NCBI GenBank assembly: GCA_946557785.1
Contig: CAMNTH010000008.1
Coordinates: 1 to 52,084, forward strand
Length of the DNA: 52,084 nt
Direction of reading: 5' to 3'
From: an uncultured Blautia sp.
Lineage (GTDB): Bacteria; Bacillota; Clostridia; Lachnospirales; Lachnospiraceae
Shown here: positions 39,981 through 49,133 of the stretch, one piece after another
Layout of the letters: every line of letters starts with the position of its first letter
Numbering within the stretch: position 1 is the stretch's first letter
Program-made: the position numbers and the translations under genes
Notes under the pieces: generated by a model
What the model was told of the DNA's origin: nothing
The model's input: the letters and a program-made list of their open reading frames with translations, nothing else
Databases searched by the model: none

Positions 39981-40367
39981 ATGGCTGAAAAAAGACAAAC
40001 ATATAAAATACAGGATGTAGGCGGAATCGGAGAAGTTCAGATCGCAGACGAGGTTGTAGCGATCATTGCCGCCCTTGCAGCCACAGATGTGGACGGCGTT
40101 GCATCCATGGAAGGCAATATTACCAATGAGCTGGTTGGCAAGCTTGGGATGAAGAACCTTTCCAAGGGTGTGAAGGTAACTGTCCTGGAAGGTGTGGTAA
40201 GCGTAGAATTGAAGCTGAATATGGAGTTTGGCAGGAATATTCTGGAAACCAGCAAAAAGGTTCAGGAAAAGGTAAAGACTTCTATTGAGAATATGACAGG
40301 GCTTGAGGTGGCTGATGTCAATATTCACATTGCCAGCGTAGATATGGAGACTGAAAAAGGAAAGTAA
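39981..40367 (+). CDS. Asp23/Gls24-family protein (YqhY type)
   Basis: 128 residues. The core GEVQIADEVVAIIAALAATDVDGVASMEG and the later VKVTVLEGVVSVELKLNMEFG define the Asp23/Gls24 family. Members next to nusB (YqhY) are linked to acetyl-CoA carboxylase activity and envelope stress in Bacillus; the position here, just upstream of nusB, is the conserved one. AGGAGGAGT precedes the ATG. A terminator hairpin overlaps the stop codon. Confidence 0.9.
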   Translation: MAEKRQTYKIQDVGGIGEVQIADEVVAIIAALAATDVDGVASMEGNITNELVGKLGMKNLSKGVKVTVLEGVVSVELKLNMEFGRNILETSKKVQEKVKTSIENMTGLEVADVNIHIASVDMETEKGK

Positions 40368-40384
40368 CCCTTTCCTTTTTTCTA
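40354..40384 (+). terminator. Terminator overlapping the yqhY stop
   Basis: Stem AAAAAGGAAAG (40354-40364) with CTTTCCTTTTT (40370-40380), loop TAACC, then Ts. It contains the stop codon. Some read-through into nusB is likely, as no clear promoter follows. Confidence 0.75.
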
Positions 40385-40445
40385 TATTTGCCATAGAATA
40401 TGGAAGCATTGCCCTTTGGGCAGATTTGATCATTTAGGAGGAACT

Positions 40446-40946
40446 ATGAAAAGACGGGAACAGAGAGAGCATGTTTTTAAGCTGCTGTTTATGACACAGT
40501 TTAATTCTGAAAAAGAAATGGCAGAGCAGGTGGCTCTTTATTTTGAAGGTCTTGAAGTACCGGACGAGGACAGCAGGAAGGGCATTAAGGAGCGTTATGA
40601 AAACGTCCTTGCCCATCTGGAAGAGATTGACGGAACTTTAAATGAATACAGCCGGGGCTGGAAGACAGGCCGTATGAGCAGAGTGGATTTAAGCGCCCTG
40701 CGTCTGGCTGTTTACGAAATGAAATACGAAGAGGATGTGCCGGTAGGGGTTGCCATTAATGAAGCGGTAGAGATTGCCAAACGCTTTGGCGGAGATACTT
40801 CCGGTTCTTTTGTAAACGGTGTCCTTGGAAAGATCGCCAGCGGCCGTAAGGATGACGAAGAAGTGCACAAAGCCCCTGCAAGACAGGAGCACAGGGCGAA
40901 GATCATCCTCAGATCAAAGAGTGACAAAGAGAAAAAACCAGAATGA
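40446..40946 (+). CDS. nusB: Transcription antitermination protein NusB
   Basis: 166 residues. All-helical NusB binds boxA RNA with NusE (S10) and prevents termination in rRNA operons. Family signals: REQREHVFKLLFMTQF at the N-terminus and DVPVGVAINEAVEIAKRFGG, then SFVNGVLGKI. A C-terminal basic extension of about 30 residues after it (HKAPARQEHRAKIILRSK) is beyond the usual length. AGGAGG precedes the ATG; the stop overlaps xseA (ATGA). Confidence 0.95.
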   Translation: MKRREQREHVFKLLFMTQFNSEKEMAEQVALYFEGLEVPDEDSRKGIKERYENVLAHLEEIDGTLNEYSRGWKTGRMSRVDLSALRLAVYEMKYEEDVPVGVAINEAVEIAKRFGGDTSGSFVNGVLGKIASGRKDDEEVHKAPARQEHRAKIILRSKSDKEKKPE

Positions 40947-42154
40947 AAAACGTCTATTCTGTGGGACAGATCAACCGATATGTAAAAAATATGTTTGTGC
41001 AGGATTTTTTACTGCAGAAAATTTATGTCAAAGGAGAGGTATCTAACTGCAAATACCATACAAGCGGTCATGTATACTTTTCCCTGAAAGACGAAACCGG
41101 CGTGTTAAGCTGTGTAATGTTTGCCGGACATAGAAGAGGCCTTTCTTTCCGGATGAAGGATGGAGACAGGGTAGTTGTGGGGGGAGCTGTAGATGTCTAC
41201 GAAAGAGACGGACGTTATCAGCTCTATGCAAAAGAAATCACCCTGGAAGGAGCAGGAGCGCTTTATGAGCGTTTCCTACAATTAAAGCAGGAGCTGGAAG
41301 ACATGGGGATGTTTGCGATGGAGTATAAGCAGCCCATTCCAGGCTTTATTAAGCGCCTGGGTGTTGTGACAGCGCCTACAGGTGCAGCAATTCAGGATAT
41401 CCGGAATATATCCCTTCGCAGAAATCCTTATCTTCAGATTATTCTTTACCCTGCTCTTGTACAGGGAGAGGGGGCGGCTCATTCCATTGCAAAGGGCATC
41501 CGAGCGCTGGATGAACTGGGCGTAGATGTGATTATCGCAGGAAGAGGTGGCGGATCCATTGAAGACTTGTGGGCATTTAATGAGGAAGAAGTGGCCAGGG
41601 CGATTTTTGAGTGCAGGACGCCTGTGATTTCTGCAGTGGGACATGAAACAGACTTTACCATAGCAGATTTTGCGGCAGACCTTCGTGCACCTACGCCATC
41701 GGCAGCTGCAGAGCTGGCTGTGAATGATTTCAGGAGCATTGTGGAGACGGCGGCTTCCTTTGAGGAGCGTTTCCGCCGTGCTATGCTTGGAAAAACAGAT
41801 CTGATGCGCAGCCGTCTTGAGCAGTATCAGATGAAGCTTATGTATTTAAGTCCTGAAAGCAGGCTTCGGGACAACCGTCAAAGACTTTTGGATGTGGAGG
41901 AACGTATCCGAGGAGGGATGGGTGACCGGGTTCAGGGCTGCAGGCACGCATTGGCTATTTACCTGGAACGGTTTTCTGGTTTGTCTCCCCTTGGGAAGCT
42001 GAATCAGGGATACTCTTATGTGGCTGATGAAGAGGGAAGAGCTGTGACAAGCGTCCGTCAGGTAAAGGCGGGGGACAGACTCCATATTTCTGTAACAGAT
42101 GGAAGCATGGAAGCAGTTGTTTCCGGGGTGAGAAAGGAAGATCGAGGACAATGA
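40943..42154 (+). CDS. xseA: Exodeoxyribonuclease VII large subunit
   Basis: 403 residues. The N-terminal OB fold (VKGEVSNCKYHTSGHVYFSL) binds single-stranded DNA; the catalytic centre includes TAPTGAAIQDI, IIAGRGGGSIEDLWAFNEE and SAVGHETDFTIADFAADLRA. ExoVII degrades ssDNA with the small subunit encoded next, which it overlaps by four bases. Confidence 0.96.
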   Translation: MKNVYSVGQINRYVKNMFVQDFLLQKIYVKGEVSNCKYHTSGHVYFSLKDETGVLSCVMFAGHRRGLSFRMKDGDRVVVGGAVDVYERDGRYQLYAKEITLEGAGALYERFLQLKQELEDMGMFAMEYKQPIPGFIKRLGVVTAPTGAAIQDIRNISLRRNPYLQIILYPALVQGEGAAHSIAKGIRALDELGVDVIIAGRGGGSIEDLWAFNEEEVARAIFECRTPVISAVGHETDFTIADFAADLRAPTPSAAAELAVNDFRSIVETAASFEERFRRAMLGKTDLMRSRLEQYQMKLMYLSPESRLRDNRQRLLDVEERIRGGMGDRVQGCRHALAIYLERFSGLSPLGKLNQGYSYVADEEGRAVTSVRQVKAGDRLHISVTDGSMEAVVSGVRKEDRGQ

Positions 42155-42384
42155 CGGAAGTACAGGAAACAAAAAAAGAAGAGAAAACCCTTGAAGAGGC
42201 TTTTGCACGGCTGGATGAGCTGGCCGGGAAGCTGGAGGATCGAGAGACATCCCTGGAGGAGTCTTTTCGTTTTTATAAAGAAGGAATGGAACTTTTAAAG
42301 TACTGCAGCGCGAAACTGGATACAGTAGAAAAGAAGATGCTGCAGATGGATGAGGATGGGATGCTGCGTGAATTTTCAAGATGA
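42151..42384 (+). CDS. xseB: Exodeoxyribonuclease VII small subunit
   Basis: 77 residues, the normal size. The pattern LEEAFARLDELAGKLEDRET followed by SLEESFRFYKEGMELLKYC is typical of this helical-hairpin subunit. The 3' end overlaps ispA in another frame by 17 bases. Confidence 0.94.
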   Translation: MTEVQETKKEEKTLEEAFARLDELAGKLEDRETSLEESFRFYKEGMELLKYCSAKLDTVEKKMLQMDEDGMLREFSR

Positions 42385-43255
42385 ACTGAAACAAAGAACA
42401 GAGCTTATAGAAGGGATTATCCGCAGATTTCTTCCAAAAGAAGAAGGATTTGCGAAAACCATGGCAGAGGCCATGAATTACAGTATGTGTGCGGGGGGCA
42501 AACGTCTGCGCCCGCTTCTTTTGATGGAAACAAACAGGATGTTCGGCGGTGACCAGGCTTTGGCAGAACCGTTTATGGCGGCCATTGAAATGATTCATAC
42601 CCATTCACTGATCCATGATGATCTGCCGGCAATTGATAATGACGATTACCGAAGAGGACGCCTGACAACACACAAGGTATATGGAGAAGCCATGGGTGTC
42701 TTAAGCGGTGTTGCCCTGCTAAATTATGCTTATGAGACCATGCTTGGAGCTTTTGATATGGCAAAGGATCCTTTGACCGTAAGAAAAGCCCTTGGGATTA
42801 TGGCAAAAAAAACGGGGCTGTACGGAATGCTGGGCGGTCAGAGTGCGGATGTGGAAAACGATGGGAAACCCATGGATAAGGAAATGCTGGATTATATTTA
42901 CCGCCATAAAACTTCGGCCTTGATCGAAGCGCCCATGATGGCGGGTGCCGTTCTGGCCGGTGCAGACGAAGCGCAAAGCGCCATTGTGGAAAAGGCGGCC
43001 GAAAATATAGGACTGGCATTCCAGATCGAGGATGATATCCTGGATGTTGTAAGTACCAGCGAGGAGCTTGGAAAGCCCGTCCACAGTGATGAGAAGAATC
43101 ATAAGGTTACTTATGTGACGCTTTTTGGAATTGAAAAAGCAGCTGCAAGGGCAGCCAGCCTTTCTAAGGAGGCCGCAGACCTTCTGGAAAGCCTGAATCA
43201 AAAAAACGAATTTTTAATTGAGCTAATCAGCTATCTGATCAGCCGGAGGAATTGA
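42368..43255 (+). CDS. ispA: Geranyl/farnesyl diphosphate synthase
   Basis: 295 residues. Condenses IPP with DMAPP and GPP to farnesyl diphosphate. First Asp-rich motif LIHDDLPAIDNDDYRRG, second QIEDDILD, plus CAGGKRLRPLL. I chose the GTG at 42368 because the protein then starts NFQDELKQRTELIE, the usual family beginning; in-frame ATGs at 42350 and 42356 lie within xseB and have no better site. It is followed by dxs, so both early and later steps of isoprenoid synthesis are in one operon. Confidence 0.93.
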   Translation: MNFQDELKQRTELIEGIIRRFLPKEEGFAKTMAEAMNYSMCAGGKRLRPLLLMETNRMFGGDQALAEPFMAAIEMIHTHSLIHDDLPAIDNDDYRRGRLTTHKVYGEAMGVLSGVALLNYAYETMLGAFDMAKDPLTVRKALGIMAKKTGLYGMLGGQSADVENDGKPMDKEMLDYIYRHKTSALIEAPMMAGAVLAGADEAQSAIVEKAAENIGLAFQIEDDILDVVSTSEELGKPVHSDEKNHKVTYVTLFGIEKAAARAASLSKEAADLLESLNQKNEFLIELISYLISRRN

Positions 43256-43268
43256 AAGAGGGGTACCA

Positions 43269-45128
43269 ATGATTCTGGAAAAAATCAAAAAACCCAATGA
43301 TATTCATAAAGTTGCATTATCAGATTTTCCAAAGCTTGCTGAGGAAATCCGGGAATTTTTAATTACATCTGTAAGTAAAACAGGGGGGCACCTGGCATCC
43401 AATTTGGGTGTGGTGGAGCTTACCCTTGCCCTTCATAATATATTGGATCTTCCAAAGGATAAGATCATCTGGGATGTGGGGCACCAGGCATATACCCATA
43501 AGATCCTTACAGGACGGAAGGATGGATTTGAACGGCTTCGCATGGAGGGCGGCGTGAGCGGTTTCCCAAAAAGAAAGGAAAGCGCCTGCGATGCTTATGA
43601 CGCAGGGCACAGTTCCAATTCCATTTCTGCAGGACTGGGATATGTAAGGGCCAGAGACCTTTTGGGCCAGAAGCATCATGTGGTTTCTGTCATCGGGGAT
43701 GGTGCCCTTACTGGAGGTATGGCTTATGAAGCTTTGAATAATGCTGCTGAATTGGAGACGAATTTCATTATTATCCTGAATGATAATAACATGTCCATTT
43801 CCAAGAATGTGGGCGGAATGTCCAGCTATCTTAATGCCCTGCGTACCTCAGAGGTGTATACGGGCTTTAAACTGGGAGTTACCAAGAATTTGAAAAAGAT
43901 CCCGAAAGTGGGAACAAAAATGGTGGATACAGTTAGGAAAACAAAAAGCAGCATCAAACAGCTTTTCATTCCGGGAATGCTTTTTGAAAATATGGGCCTG
44001 ACTTATTTAGGGCCTGTAGACGGCCATAATATGCGTCAGATGATGAAGCTTTTTAATGAGGCCAAGCGTGTGGAAGGTGCTGTTGTGGTACATGTGCTGA
44101 CGGAAAAAGGAAAAGGATATATCCCTGCAAGTGTTCATCCTGACAGATTTCACGGAACAGGTCCTTTTGATGTGAAAACAGGACGTGTACTGAGTCAGAA
44201 GGATGTACCCGGTTATACGGATGTTTTTTCTGAGGCAATGACAGAACTGGGTGAAAAAGAAAAACGTCTGGTTGCCATTACGGCTGCCATGCCGGAAGGC
44301 ACGGGGCTTAAAAAATTCGGAAAGAGATTTCCGGAGCGGTTTTATGATGTGGGGATTGCGGAAGAGCATGCCGTGTCTTTTGCAGCAGGGCTGGCACTTG
44401 GGGGGATGATACCGGTTGTTGCAGTATATTCCTCTTTTCTGCAAAGGTCTGTAGATCAGATTCTCCATGATGTGTGTATGCAGAACCTGCATGTGGTCTT
44501 TGCGGTTGACAGGGCAGGACTTGTGGGGGCAGACGGAGAAACCCATCACGGCTGCTTTGATCTGTCCTATCTTAGCATGATGCCGAATATGACAGTGCTT
44601 GCGCCGAAAAACCAATGGGAATTAAAAGAGATGCTTTCTTTTGCTATAGAGCATCAGGGTCCCTGCGCCATCCGTTATCCCAGGGGAGAAGCGTATCAGG
44701 GTCTTTATGAATACAAAACACCTGTAATTTATGGGAAGAGCGAAGTGCTGGAGCGGGGAAGGGATATTGCAGTACTGGCGGCAGGCAGCATGGCGGAAGT
44801 CTGTGCCAAAGTGGTAAAGACCTTAAAAGAGAGGGGATATTGCCCCACGTTTATTAATGCAAGGTTTGTAAAGCCTTTGGATACTGCTCTTCTGGATGAA
44901 CTGGCACGTGACCACCGCCTGTTTGTTACCGTAGAAGAAAATGTGAAGAACGGAGGGTTTGGAGAACATGTGGCTTCTTATTTGGAGGCATGCCATCCCA
45001 ACGTCCGGTCACTGCCTATTGCGATCTGGGATCGCTTTATTGAACATGGAAGCGTATCTTTTTTGAGGGCAAAAATTGGTCTAACTGCTGAAGATATTGT
45101 GAAGGCCATTGAAGAATACGAGGATTGA
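43269..45128 (+). CDS. dxs: 1-deoxy-D-xylulose-5-phosphate synthase
   Basis: 619 residues. Thiamine-diphosphate enzyme that makes DXP from pyruvate and glyceraldehyde-3-phosphate, the entry to the MEP pathway. TPP motif GDGALTGGMAYEALNNAAEL; transketolase-type KTGGHLASNLGVVELT; DVGHQAYTHKILTGR; pyrimidine domain GIAEEHAVSFAAGLA and DRAGLVGADGETHHG. As a TPP enzyme its need for the cofactor is met by the riboswitch-controlled importer elsewhere in the window. It begins 13 bases after ispA. Confidence 0.97.
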   Translation: MILEKIKKPNDIHKVALSDFPKLAEEIREFLITSVSKTGGHLASNLGVVELTLALHNILDLPKDKIIWDVGHQAYTHKILTGRKDGFERLRMEGGVSGFPKRKESACDAYDAGHSSNSISAGLGYVRARDLLGQKHHVVSVIGDGALTGGMAYEALNNAAELETNFIIILNDNNMSISKNVGGMSSYLNALRTSEVYTGFKLGVTKNLKKIPKVGTKMVDTVRKTKSSIKQLFIPGMLFENMGLTYLGPVDGHNMRQMMKLFNEAKRVEGAVVVHVLTEKGKGYIPASVHPDRFHGTGPFDVKTGRVLSQKDVPGYTDVFSEAMTELGEKEKRLVAITAAMPEGTGLKKFGKRFPERFYDVGIAEEHAVSFAAGLALGGMIPVVAVYSSFLQRSVDQILHDVCMQNLHVVFAVDRAGLVGADGETHHGCFDLSYLSMMPNMTVLAPKNQWELKEMLSFAIEHQGPCAIRYPRGEAYQGLYEYKTPVIYGKSEVLERGRDIAVLAAGSMAEVCAKVVKTLKERGYCPTFINARFVKPLDTALLDELARDHRLFVTVEENVKNGGFGEHVASYLEACHPNVRSLPIAIWDRFIEHGSVSFLRAKIGLTAEDIVKAIEEYED

Positions 45129-45129
45129 T

Positions 45130-45939
45130 ATGAAGAAACGACTGGATCTTTTGATGGTGGAGCGTGCGCTTGCACCCTCCAGAGAAAAGGCAAAAGCATA
45201 TATTATGTCCGGAGACGTGTATGTGGACGGGCAGAAAGAAGACAAGGCAGGAACCATGTTTCCTGAAACGGTAAAGATTGAAGTAAGGGGAAATACCCTT
45301 CCTTATGTGAGCCGCGGAGGCTTAAAGCTAGAAAAAGCCATGAAGCACTTCGGTGTTTCTCTTCAGGGAAAGGTCTGCATGGATGTTGGGGCGTCTACAG
45401 GCGGTTTTACGGACTGCATGCTCCAGAACGGTGCAGAGAAGGTTTATTCTATTGATGTTGGATATGGACAGCTTGACTGGAAGCTCCGGAATGACGAAAG
45501 GGTTGTCTGTATGGAAAAGACAAATATCCGCTACGTGGTTCCCCAGGATATTCAGGAGCCTGCGGCATTTTCATCAATTGATGTATCTTTTATTTCTCTG
45601 ACAAAGGTGCTGCTTCCTGTGAGAAACCTTCTGACACAGGAAGGGGAAATCGTATGCCTCATTAAGCCCCAGTTCGAAGCCGGACGGGAGAAAGTTGGAA
45701 AAAAAGGTGTGGTTCGTGATCCTGCAGTACACCTGGAGGTGATCGAAAAGGTACTGGATTATGCAGAAGGGATTGCCCTTGAGCCCCATCATCTGTCTTT
45801 TTCGCCCATTAAGGGACCGGAAGGCAATATTGAATACCTTTTGCATCTGTTAAAAAGACCGGAAGGGACACAGGTTGTTTCCTGTCTTGATGTACAGGCA
45901 AAGGATGTTGTAGCCAAGGCGCACAGCCAGCTGGATTGA
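45130..45939 (+). CDS. tlyA: TlyA-family rRNA 2'-O-methyltransferase
   Basis: 269 residues. An N-terminal S4 RNA-binding domain (KRLDLLMVERALAPSREKAK, SGDVYVDGQ) precedes an FtsJ-like methyltransferase domain with the SAM motif DVGASTGGFTDCML and the catalytic Lys/Asp residues. TlyA methylates 16S and 23S rRNA and affects capreomycin sensitivity in mycobacteria; hemolysin is an outdated label. The ATG at 45130 comes directly after the dxs stop. Confidence 0.93.
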   Translation: MKKRLDLLMVERALAPSREKAKAYIMSGDVYVDGQKEDKAGTMFPETVKIEVRGNTLPYVSRGGLKLEKAMKHFGVSLQGKVCMDVGASTGGFTDCMLQNGAEKVYSIDVGYGQLDWKLRNDERVVCMEKTNIRYVVPQDIQEPAAFSSIDVSFISLTKVLLPVRNLLTQEGEIVCLIKPQFEAGREKVGKKGVVRDPAVHLEVIEKVLDYAEGIALEPHHLSFSPIKGPEGNIEYLLHLLKRPEGTQVVSCLDVQAKDVVAKAHSQLD

Positions 45940-45952
45940 GGAAATACAGGAC

Positions 45953-46813
45953 ATGGATAAGTTTTATATTATAACCAACAATCTGAAGGATGAAGGACTT
46001 GCACTTACGGACTGTATAGAGGATTATCTTTTAAAGCATGGAAAACAGTGCAGGGTGCAGCAGGCAGGAAGGCAGCTTTGCGGCCCCTATCATTATACAA
46101 ATCCGGAGCTGATTCCTGAGGGGACGGACTGCATCATTGTTTTGGGAGGGGACGGAACGCTTCTTCAGGCAGCCAGGGATGTGGTACATAGAGAGATTCC
46201 TCTTCTGGGTATCAATCTTGGAAATCTGGGATTTTTGGCAGAAGTGGACAGGCAGTCTGTTTATCCGGCTCTTGACCAGCTTATGGTGGATGATTATGAG
46301 GTGGAAGAGCGGATGATGCTCAAAGGAGCTGTTTACCGGGGTAAAGAGCTGGCAGGCATGGATCTGGCATTAAATGATATTGTGATCTGCAGGGAAGGTC
46401 CCCTTCGTGTAGTCCGCTTTAAAAATTACGTTAATGATGAATATTTGAATTCTTATAATGCAGATGGGATTATTGTATCTACGCCTACAGGATCCACAGG
46501 CTACAGCCTGTCCTGCGGCGGGCCCATCGTGTCCCCAAGCGCTTCCATGACGATCATGACTCCCATTGCTCCCCATACCATGAATACAAGGAGCATTATT
46601 TTTCCTGCGGAGGATGTGATCACTGTGGAGCTGGGGGAAGGAAGAAGGCAGAATAAGGAACAGGGGCTGGCATCTTTTGACGGAGACACGGTAATCCCTA
46701 TGACAACAGGAGATAGGATCGTGATTCATAAGGCAGAAGTAAGTACAAAAATTGTGAAGCTGAATCACTTAAGCTTTGTGGAAGTATTAAGGCAGAAAAT
46801 GCGGAATAATTAA
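45953..46813 (+). CDS. nadK: NAD kinase
   Basis: 286 residues. Phosphorylates NAD to NADP. The GGDGT motif is in IIVLGGDGTLLQAARD, followed by INLGNLGFLAEVD and the donor-binding TPTGSTGYSLSCGGPIV. It begins 13 bases after tlyA, in the conserved tlyA-nadK-argR-recN order. Confidence 0.96.
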   Translation: MDKFYIITNNLKDEGLALTDCIEDYLLKHGKQCRVQQAGRQLCGPYHYTNPELIPEGTDCIIVLGGDGTLLQAARDVVHREIPLLGINLGNLGFLAEVDRQSVYPALDQLMVDDYEVEERMMLKGAVYRGKELAGMDLALNDIVICREGPLRVVRFKNYVNDEYLNSYNADGIIVSTPTGSTGYSLSCGGPIVSPSASMTIMTPIAPHTMNTRSIIFPAEDVITVELGEGRRQNKEQGLASFDGDTVIPMTTGDRIVIHKAEVSTKIVKLNHLSFVEVLRQKMRNN

Positions 46814-46874
46814 GGAAGTATTTGTCAAAGCAGCGGATATGCCCCGGCCAAAGAGCGTACCAGGAGGTTGTGAT

Positions 46875-47321
46875 GTGAAAGTAGCAAGACATGAGAAAAT
46901 AATCGAACTGATTCATGAGTATGATATTGATACACAGGAGGAATTGGCTGCAATGCTGAATGAGGCCGGATTTAAAGTGACTCAGGCAACTGTTTCCAGA
47001 GATATCCGGGCATTGAAGATGACAAAGGTAGCAGGAAAGGATGGTAAGTCCCATTACGCTATTTTGGAAGAGCCAAGCCTTGGTGATAAATATACGAGAG
47101 TGCTCCATGATGCATTAACGTCCATTGATGCGGGGCAGAACATTATTGTGGTTAAGACGGTACCAGGTATGGCCATGGGCGTGGCAGCAGCACTGGATGC
47201 AATGAAGTGGCCGGAAATCCTGGGCAGTATTGCCGGGGATGATACGGTCATGTGTGCGGCCAGAACCCAGGAGCAGGCGCAGGCTGTAAAGGAAAAATTG
47301 AAGAGTATCTTAAAGAAATAA
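46875..47321 (+). CDS. argR: Arginine repressor ArgR/AhrC
   Basis: 148 residues. The winged-helix domain (ARHEKIIELIHEYDIDTQEE, VTQATVSRDIRALKMTKV) is followed by the arginine-binding hexamer domain (VPGMAMGVAAALDAM and GSIAGDDTVMCAAR). It controls arginine synthesis and breakdown genes. The GTG at 46875 is eight bases after AGGAGG; an earlier in-frame ATG at 46839 would overlap that site. Confidence 0.95.
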   Translation: MKVARHEKIIELIHEYDIDTQEELAAMLNEAGFKVTQATVSRDIRALKMTKVAGKDGKSHYAILEEPSLGDKYTRVLHDALTSIDAGQNIIVVKTVPGMAMGVAAALDAMKWPEILGSIAGDDTVMCAARTQEQAQAVKEKLKSILKK

Positions 47322-47343
47322 AAGATGCAGGCAGGAGGTTATG

Positions 47344-49035
47344 ATGTTAGTACATCTGCATGTAAAAAACCTTGCACTTATAGAAGAAATTGAAGTGGAA
47401 TTCGGGCCGGGACTCAATATCCTTACCGGTGAAACCGGGGCAGGAAAATCCATTCTCCTTGGCTCTATGCAGCTGATCCTGGGAAGCAAGATTTCCAAGA
47501 GCATGATTCGGGAGAATGCGGATTACGCACTGGTGGAACTGCTTTTTCAGGTGGAGAATCCAAGAGCAGAAGAGGCACTTTTGGGTCTTGATATATTCCC
47601 GCAGGAAGGCCAGGTTCTTTTATCGCGGAAAATAATGGACGGAAGAAGCATCAGCAAAATAAACGGAGAAACCTGCACGGTAACGCAGATGAAGGCGGCA
47701 GCATCCTGCCTTTTGGATATTCACGGCCAACATGAACATCAGTCCCTGCTTTATCCTCAAAAGCAGCTTGAAATTCTGGACGCATATGGAAAAGAGGAAA
47801 TCTGGCCTAAAAAAGAAAAAGTGAAGGCTGATTATCAGGCATATAAAAAGTGCCGGAAGGCTCTTAAGGAGTTGGATATGGATGAGGAGCAGAGAAACAG
47901 GGAAAAAGCATTTCTGGAATTTGAGATTCAGGAGATTGAAAGCGCTCATTTGGCTTCAGGAGAGGATCAAGAGCTGGAGCGGCTTTATCGGAAGCTCAGT
48001 AATGGGAAGAAGATCCTGGAAGCTTTGCAGGCAGTCCATACAATGACAGGATATGATGGAGAGGGCGGAGCTGGCGAGATGATCGGCAATGCTCTTCGGG
48101 AACTGGGAAGAGTATCAGAATATGATACCCAGCTGGAAGGGATGGAATCTTCTCTTCAGGAGATTGACGGACTGGTAAATGATTTTAACCGGGAGATTTC
48201 ATCTTATCTGGATGACCTTACCTTTGATGATGAAACCTTTTTTGAGACGGAACAAAGACTGGATCTGATCAATGGACTGAAAGCAAAGTACGGACGGCAG
48301 ATAGAAGGTATTTTGGAATACCAGCAGAAGCAGCAGGAGAAACTGGAAAATCTTGTAAGATATGAGGAACGTTTCCAGGAAGCCGAGGAGCAGGTCAAAA
48401 AATCTGAAAAAATTCTGGATGCAGTTTCGCATGATTTATGCTCTGTCAGGAAAGAATATAGTAAACAGCTTGCAGAAAATGTAATCGAAGGATTAAAGGA
48501 TCTGAACTTCCTGGATGTAAATTTTGATATTCAGTTTAACCGGAAATCTTCCTACACAGATAATGGATTTGATGAGGTGGAATATGTAATCTCCACCAAT
48601 CCCGGCGAGATGCTGAAGCCGTTGGGGAAAATTGTATCCGGCGGTGAATTATCCAGGATCATGCTGGCGCTGAAGGCAATCCTGGCAGACAGGGATGAGA
48701 TCGAGACATTGATTTTTGATGAAATCGACACAGGAATCAGCGGCAGAACAGCACAGAAGGTTTCCGAAAAAATGGCGGTGATCGGAAGGCACCATCAGGT
48801 TCTTTGTATCACTCATCTGCCTCAGATCGCTGCAATGGCTGACACCCATTTTGAAATTGAAAAGCATTTAAAAGGAACGGAGACGATTACGGAAATCCAT
48901 CCCCTTACGGGCGATGACTGTCTTAGGGAACTGGCAAGACTTCTTGGGGGAGCCCGGATCACACAGGCAGTTTTAGAAAATGCAAAAGAAATGAAAGAAT
49001 TGGCACAGGTACATAAAAATACAAGACTGAAATAA
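47344..49035 (+). CDS. recN: DNA repair protein RecN
   Basis: 563 residues, SMC-like. Walker A GETGAGKSILLGSM near the N-terminus, two coiled-coil arms, and the ABC signature SGGELSRIMLALKAI with Walker B LIFDEIDTGISG near the C-terminus. It acts early in double-strand break repair. The ATG at 47344 is the better spaced of two consecutive ATGs after AGGAGG at 47332-47337. Confidence 0.96.
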   Translation: MLVHLHVKNLALIEEIEVEFGPGLNILTGETGAGKSILLGSMQLILGSKISKSMIRENADYALVELLFQVENPRAEEALLGLDIFPQEGQVLLSRKIMDGRSISKINGETCTVTQMKAAASCLLDIHGQHEHQSLLYPQKQLEILDAYGKEEIWPKKEKVKADYQAYKKCRKALKELDMDEEQRNREKAFLEFEIQEIESAHLASGEDQELERLYRKLSNGKKILEALQAVHTMTGYDGEGGAGEMIGNALRELGRVSEYDTQLEGMESSLQEIDGLVNDFNREISSYLDDLTFDDETFFETEQRLDLINGLKAKYGRQIEGILEYQQKQQEKLENLVRYEERFQEAEEQVKKSEKILDAVSHDLCSVRKEYSKQLAENVIEGLKDLNFLDVNFDIQFNRKSSYTDNGFDEVEYVISTNPGEMLKPLGKIVSGGELSRIMLALKAILADRDEIETLIFDEIDTGISGRTAQKVSEKMAVIGRHHQVLCITHLPQIAAMADTHFEIEKHLKGTETITEIHPLTGDDCLRELARLLGGARITQAVLENAKEMKELAQVHKNTRLK

Positions 49036-49050
49036 AGTGTTTTCCCACAT

Positions 49051-49089
49051 AATAAGAGAGGATATCCGAGAGGATGTTCCTCTCTTATT
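49051..49089 (+). terminator. Hairpin after recN
   Basis: A 12-bp perfect stem (AATAAGAGAGGA 49051-49062 with TCCTCTCTTATT 49078-49089), 15-base loop, short T run. It separates recN from spoIVB. Confidence 0.65.
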
Positions 49090-49133
49090 TGTTGTACCAT
49101 TACGAAATTGCATTAAGAAAAGGATGTGGCAAA